This document shows, piece by piece, positions 59,966 through 64,000 of a stretch of DNA of 64,000 bases (the first letter of the stretch is position 1; every line of letters begins with the position of its first letter). Source of the DNA: Galerina marginata. Its lineage: Eukaryota > Basidiomycota > Agaricomycetes > Agaricales > Galerinaceae. A model generated the notes under the pieces. The model was not told the origin of the DNA. It worked only from the letters and a program-made list of their open reading frames with translations, and did not search any database. The DNA is taken from the NCBI GenBank assembly GCA_023014335.1, contig JAECYW010000007.1, positions 2,480,001-2,544,000 of the forward strand, in the 5' to 3' direction. A program made the translations under genes and the position numbers.

Positions 59966-62121
59966 CTAAAAATGAACTCGAGGACGAAGCGAGCCGCAGC
60001 AGAGTGTCGTTGTCAGCGGGCGTGGTGTCCTTTTCGAAAGTGAATAGGTCAAACGCCGGAGAGAAAGAAACTTCGAAGTGCGTGAAGGTTTAGCACCCGG
60101 AAAGAGACAACTCTCGCACAGAATAAGACAGAAAACCACGGTTATGGACCCGAGCGTGAGGGTCTTCCCAGAAACATGGTACGGGGTAGCCACTAGGCGA
60201 CAACCAGCATCGAGGATGACATCTTCGACGTCTAAAAACGATACATATTTCCCTCCGAGCTTTCTTCCAACGGATCTCGAGAGCTGTTTGAGGGTATCCA
60301 AGAGAATGGGATTGAACCGGTCGCCGGGTATTTGGGTTGTGTTCATCTACCGAGATCTGACCATAATATGCCGCCTGGAGAGTTCGATATGAGGGACAGG
60401 ATACATGCAAGTGTGTGCACGAAGGCATCTACCCAAGGGAAAGCGAGACAACGAAGAAGCTGTCGAGGAAGATGCATGCGTAAGACAAGCCTAAGAATGG
60501 AAATTTTTCTTCGCCCTTCGATCAAAGTCTTGTTAGTCACACGACAACCTCTACCACGTGAGATTTATGGGCTTACCGCTGGGCTGTAACTTTAAGCACG
60601 GAGATGCCCAAGCGCTATCACCTTTCGGATCCGAGACGTCAACTTGGGACACGATCCAAGGACATTAGAATTAGGAAATTTCTTCCTGTCCGACCAAGAA
60701 AAGGACAAGACGAGCGACAACTATCCGACATACAAGTAGACTCGTATATACCTTAATTTCGATATTATGCCCATTCAAAATACAGCCAGCGGCAAAAGCA
60801 TTCACCCTAGTGTCGAATCCAGACTGGCTTCCTACCAGTTTGCAAGGAAGGAGAGGCGACACAAAGCATCCTACACGTCGTAAACAAACCTCAGTCATAA
60901 ATGTAACAAAACAGCAAGTTTCAGAATTTAAATCCAGTCCCGTCGTTAGGCGTTAACGACAACGACAAACTCGCCTTTCTCTCTCTGTATTTTAATCAGC
61001 CCGGTTGATACAAGGAGTCGTGAACTTACACCGCGAAATGGCGATAAATTGTCAAGATGGTGTTAGGAAATAGCTGACCATACGTCCTCCACTGGGAATA
61101 AATGGGGTCACGAGCAATAAACGAGTGTCCAAGTGTTGAACGTTGAACGGGCCAACCAGATACGTGACAGGCAGCCAATCGAAAGCAACTTATCTAGAAA
61201 ATAGGCGGTAATTGAGGATTTTAAAAAATCAAACGACCAGATCATTTACCGAAGTCGCAGCTCTTGTCGTCCAGCCAGGTTTTACCCGGCCCTTCACTCC
61301 TTGTAAAACGTTTTCAAGGATCTCTGGATCAGAACAATTCAACGGAAGGAATCTTTCAGCACGCATATATCAAGATTTCGAAGAAATACCAACCTCGGAT
61401 AAAGAGTTTTGCCCTCCATAACTCCTGACCTTCTAGACAACCTTGCTGCTAGCACACGCCTCCCAGCTACGGCCAACGCTCGACTCCTAACGTACTCGAT
61501 TGTATATCCCGTCCGACTGGAACTTGGACGAGCAAATACGAATTCGGGGTAGAATAGCAGAGTTCCGTAACGCCGAAGCAAGAGGCGACAGTAGTGCTCC
61601 GTCTTCACATATCCTTGCGATTCTAGTCCAGACACCGTAATCTGAGAAGAAGTTGTAACGTTGTGATCAACGACGAGATTGATACTCTGCCGTACCTTGA
61701 TTTTGGTCAGGGGAAGTGCTCGCGCTCCGAACCTAGGTGGATAGCACAGACATGAAGGTTTTGGGAAAGCCAGCGATTCTGTCGAACCAAAATGGCCAGC
61801 CGAGGCCCGTAAGTTCGAGGTAAGCTCGGTACCACTGTCCGAACGCTTGAGAGAAACTAGCTACGTGACACGTAGCGTACCTAACGTAAATTAAAGCTCC
61901 GCCCGGATATTCGGGGGCGAGCGCCAAGTCAATTTCCGGCGTCAGATTCCCCTTCAGACAACAGACAGTCTGCGGTGCCAAAAAGGCCTTTAAGCACTTT
62001 TGGGTCGTCCGATTTGTCCGCCCTGAGCATCTGGGGCCTGGAGATGCGTCGACCAGCGCGAAATCGCGCTGCACACGATGGCAAGAGGCAAGCAAGCGAT
62101 GATTTCAACTGCGGACAACAT
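59966..62121 (-). other. Unresolved multi-exon locus, function unknown
   Basis: On the minus strand, coding-like blocks follow each other with splice-like borders: MLSAVEIIACLPLAIVCSAI (signal anchor, near 62115), PEIDLALAPEYPGGALIYVR, SQAFGQWYRAYLELTGLGWP, SGLESQGYVKTEHYCRLLLR, ERFLPLNCSDPEILENVLQG, VAFDWLPVTYLVGPFNVQHL, GFDTRVNAFAAGCILNGHNI, DVSDPKGDSAWASPCLKLQP and KYVSFLDVEDVILDAGCRLV. The blocks read like real protein and avoid stops, but I could not join all of them in phase, so this is either one gene with unusual introns or a decayed one. I do not recognise the family. The N-terminal hydrophobic segment suggests a secreted or membrane protein. Confidence 0.4.
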
Positions 62122-62636
62122 TGGCACACAAATGCATAGCCACTGATGAGATCTGCACTATCTAATCTACAGCCAACTCACAGTCTCAGATCTCTCTAAG
62201 TACTACGGGGTTGGAGGATGTTTAACGATTGTCGAGATTTCTGTACATAAATACTTGGTCGCAATGTCTTTTGAGGGTGTATTACATCACGCAATCCATT
62301 CAATACTTATACGGCTACCGTGGTTATACGAGCGATGAAGTCCGTAAAATTGGCCAGATATATAGTATGAAGACAGGACATCACTCCATACGACATATTC
62401 TAGGCCTGTTTCATAATTACAGAATCGAAATGATCAGAATAAAAGTACTCGAATATGCACATTGCAGCCACAAATTTGTCCCGCTCGACTAGTGCCAATT
62501 CTTCGTTGATTTTCTTGTAGCCTAAGAATGCTTGCCATAGAGTTCCTGGCAGAATTTCTGCGGAGATGGCGCCAAAGGAGGAACTCTATGGATTAGTTAG
62601 TTAGCTTCAACAGTTAAGCAGAGAGCTGAGAGCCAA
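62122..62636. other. Intergenic, nothing identified
   Basis: This lies between the unresolved locus and the stop codon of the next leftward gene. A plus-strand frame at 62229-62492 has no supporting features. Confidence 0.4.
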
Positions 62637-63771
62637 TCATAGTACCATGTATGATTTATCGTTTTTCATCCATGTGCCAAGTCCATCCAACTTGAATGTC
62701 AGGAGAACAGGTAATCCCGACGTGTCTTTGTCTTTCTTCCGGTTGAAGGTAACGCGAAACAAATCTTTCCTAATTTTTATCCAGAGTTCAAAGTCATCCT
62801 CTACCAGGGACCCTTTCTCATTATAAATGCGAAGGGGGACGATTGTAATGAATACTCCCCATGGACAGTCTACGGATTTTTTCTGCTCCTTGACGTAGAT
62901 TGTATGACCCCATTCTCCTTCCTGGATATAATCGACTTGGTAGAAGGGTTCATCGGTGTGAGCAGCTTTCGGATCATATGAGGTTATCAAGAAGTGTCTG
63001 TCGTCCCCGTCTGATTCTCTGTTCAACTTTACGATCTCCATTATATGTTTTTCTGGAGCACTTGTGAAAGTGTCAATAATTAGTTCAGGACCGGGAAGAG
63101 GAGGAGCAGAACAGAATTCGAGGAGGGAGCATAGAAGGGCGGCCTTGCAGAGAATGTTCAATTTATCCTCTTCCTTGAGGCCAAATGGAGATATGGAAAC
63201 CTTTCTCATCCTGGCTGAGGCGTTGATGTCGGTTAGCATGCCATACTGCAAAGAGGCCGCTGAGAAAGAATTGCCGACGGCATTCTACATCTGAAGTGAT
63301 ATGTGACAAGTATCGATTGACTCCCATCGTCTGTCCATTCAAGTTCCCGTCGTTTGATGAATCAACCAGCGCTTTATTCAAGCTCTGTATTCTTTGAGTA
63401 GAAAGAAACTTTTTTGAATGGCTGTTACTGTATTTAAAAAGCACATACCACATACATCGTTTCCTTCTGCACCTTGTCGTAAGTTGTAGCGTCTTTCGCC
63501 GTAAAAAGAGTTATAGGCGGCTCCGACCCAACTGTCAGGCAAACCCTGTATCATACCTGGCTTCAATACGCCCAATTTCTTTCGGGACCCCACTCTTATC
63601 CCGATGTAGAAATATCCAATCGCGACCAAAGGTGAAGTCTGGAAACTTGTGCTCGCTAAACTGAATGAAGTTTCGATGGGGCAGGCCGTCACCTCCATGG
63701 ATATAGAGTCTTTCAGACTCTAGTTTTCCTAGCTGTGGTGTGCTCGTAATGCTAAACTCCAGAGAATCCAT
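62637..63771 (-). CDS. Conserved-looking hypothetical protein
   Basis: The gene starts at ATG 63771 (MDSLEFSITSTPQLGKLESE) and ends at a TGA at 62637-62639. The last exon (about 63285-62637) codes NAVGNSFSAASLQYGMLTDI through KLDGLGTWMKNDKSYMVL, without interruption, and is beta-rich. Between RIEARYDTG and LPDSWVGAAYNSF near 63546 the frame shifts by one base; either one T is extra in GGGTTT or a 25-nt GT...AG intron is removed there, which also restores the frame but is far shorter than any other intron in the window. Two middle exons are tentative. I recognise no family. There is no signal peptide or membrane segment, so it is probably cytosolic. Confidence 0.6.
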
Positions 63772-64000
63772 TCTTAGATTGAAATATTCGGCTTGGGTGG
63801 TTCGTGGTCTTGGTAGGTAACAGCATAAAAAACCTTGGGTTTATATACTCTTGGTTGGAGCTAAAGCCGGGATGGGATATCTTGTACTTTTGATTCGGCG
63901 CCACAGACTGGGCGGCTTGAGTTTTGTTATTCACCCCATGGACAGTCATCTCGACCTCGAACTACAAAAGACATCTACACGGCCTTTTGTTAAAAGCCCA
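63772..64000. other. Upstream region, nothing identified
   Basis: This is the 5' flank of the leftward gene at 63771. It contains no assignable element. Confidence 0.4.

Noticed and set aside
62229..62492. Plus-strand 87-codon frame
   Set aside because: No family, no neighbours in the same direction and AT-rich composition typical of spacer.

Overview
The window looks like nuclear DNA of an Agaricomycete (mushroom-forming basidiomycete). Genes are intron-dense with mostly 45-70 nt introns, and the gene content is typical of that group: a KDZ-type DNA transposon, an SRPK-like kinase, a NACHT (NLR-like) NTPase, MYND-finger proteins, an AIG1-like GTPase and a Lec35/MPDU1 homologue. I saw no bacterial operon structure, rRNA, tRNA or CRISPR.

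Region 1 (1 to about 11.6 kb) is the right-hand part of a large KDZ transposon that runs off the left edge. It carries an uninterrupted six-exon transposase (1207 aa, CxC2-type cysteine cluster plus KDZ core) and three further genes with clean exon structures: a divergent partner gene, a convergent gene with a mid-protein Zn2Cys6 cluster, and a small accessory gene. A partial gene lies at the left edge. The whole segment, exons, introns and spacers alike, is studded with the pentamer GCCGA/TCGGC and its hexamer arrays; the density falls near 11.6 kb, which I use as the provisional border.

Region 2 (11.7-16.4 kb) holds two convergent genes whose C-terminal domains are paralogous (CRFH, HxxCGC, PRMR and QDI motifs) and belong to no family I recognise. 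Region 3 (16.4-25.5 kb) is gene-poor: a degenerate minisatellite field, a 189-bp tandem duplication, a 36-bp perfect palindrome and two interleaved long duplications.

Region 4 (25.5-27.3 kb) has an apparently intact SRPK-like kinase with part of its first exon duplicated in inverted orientation upstream. Region 5 (27.3-43.6 kb) is a field of degenerate repeated units with strongly purine-rich + strand, several marked by a TTGCTAAATA box; a decayed or divergent Arf-like GTPase sits inside it.

Region 6 (43.7-55.3 kb) is ordinary gene space: AIG1-like GTPase, MPDU1, two MYND-finger genes (one with a 17-nt microexon, one with a frameshift), a DUF6593-like protein and a NACHT protein. Region 7 (56.9-59.0 kb) encodes a signal peptide followed by about 31 tandem 20-residue repeats separated by RR, the layout of a Kex2-processed multicopy secreted peptide precursor; five single-base insertions break its frame near the 5' end. 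Region 8 (59-64 kb) has one supported unknown gene and one unresolved locus.

Gene models are hand-spliced from the sequence; where exon lengths sum to a multiple of three I say so. Family names come from motif recognition, not database searches.
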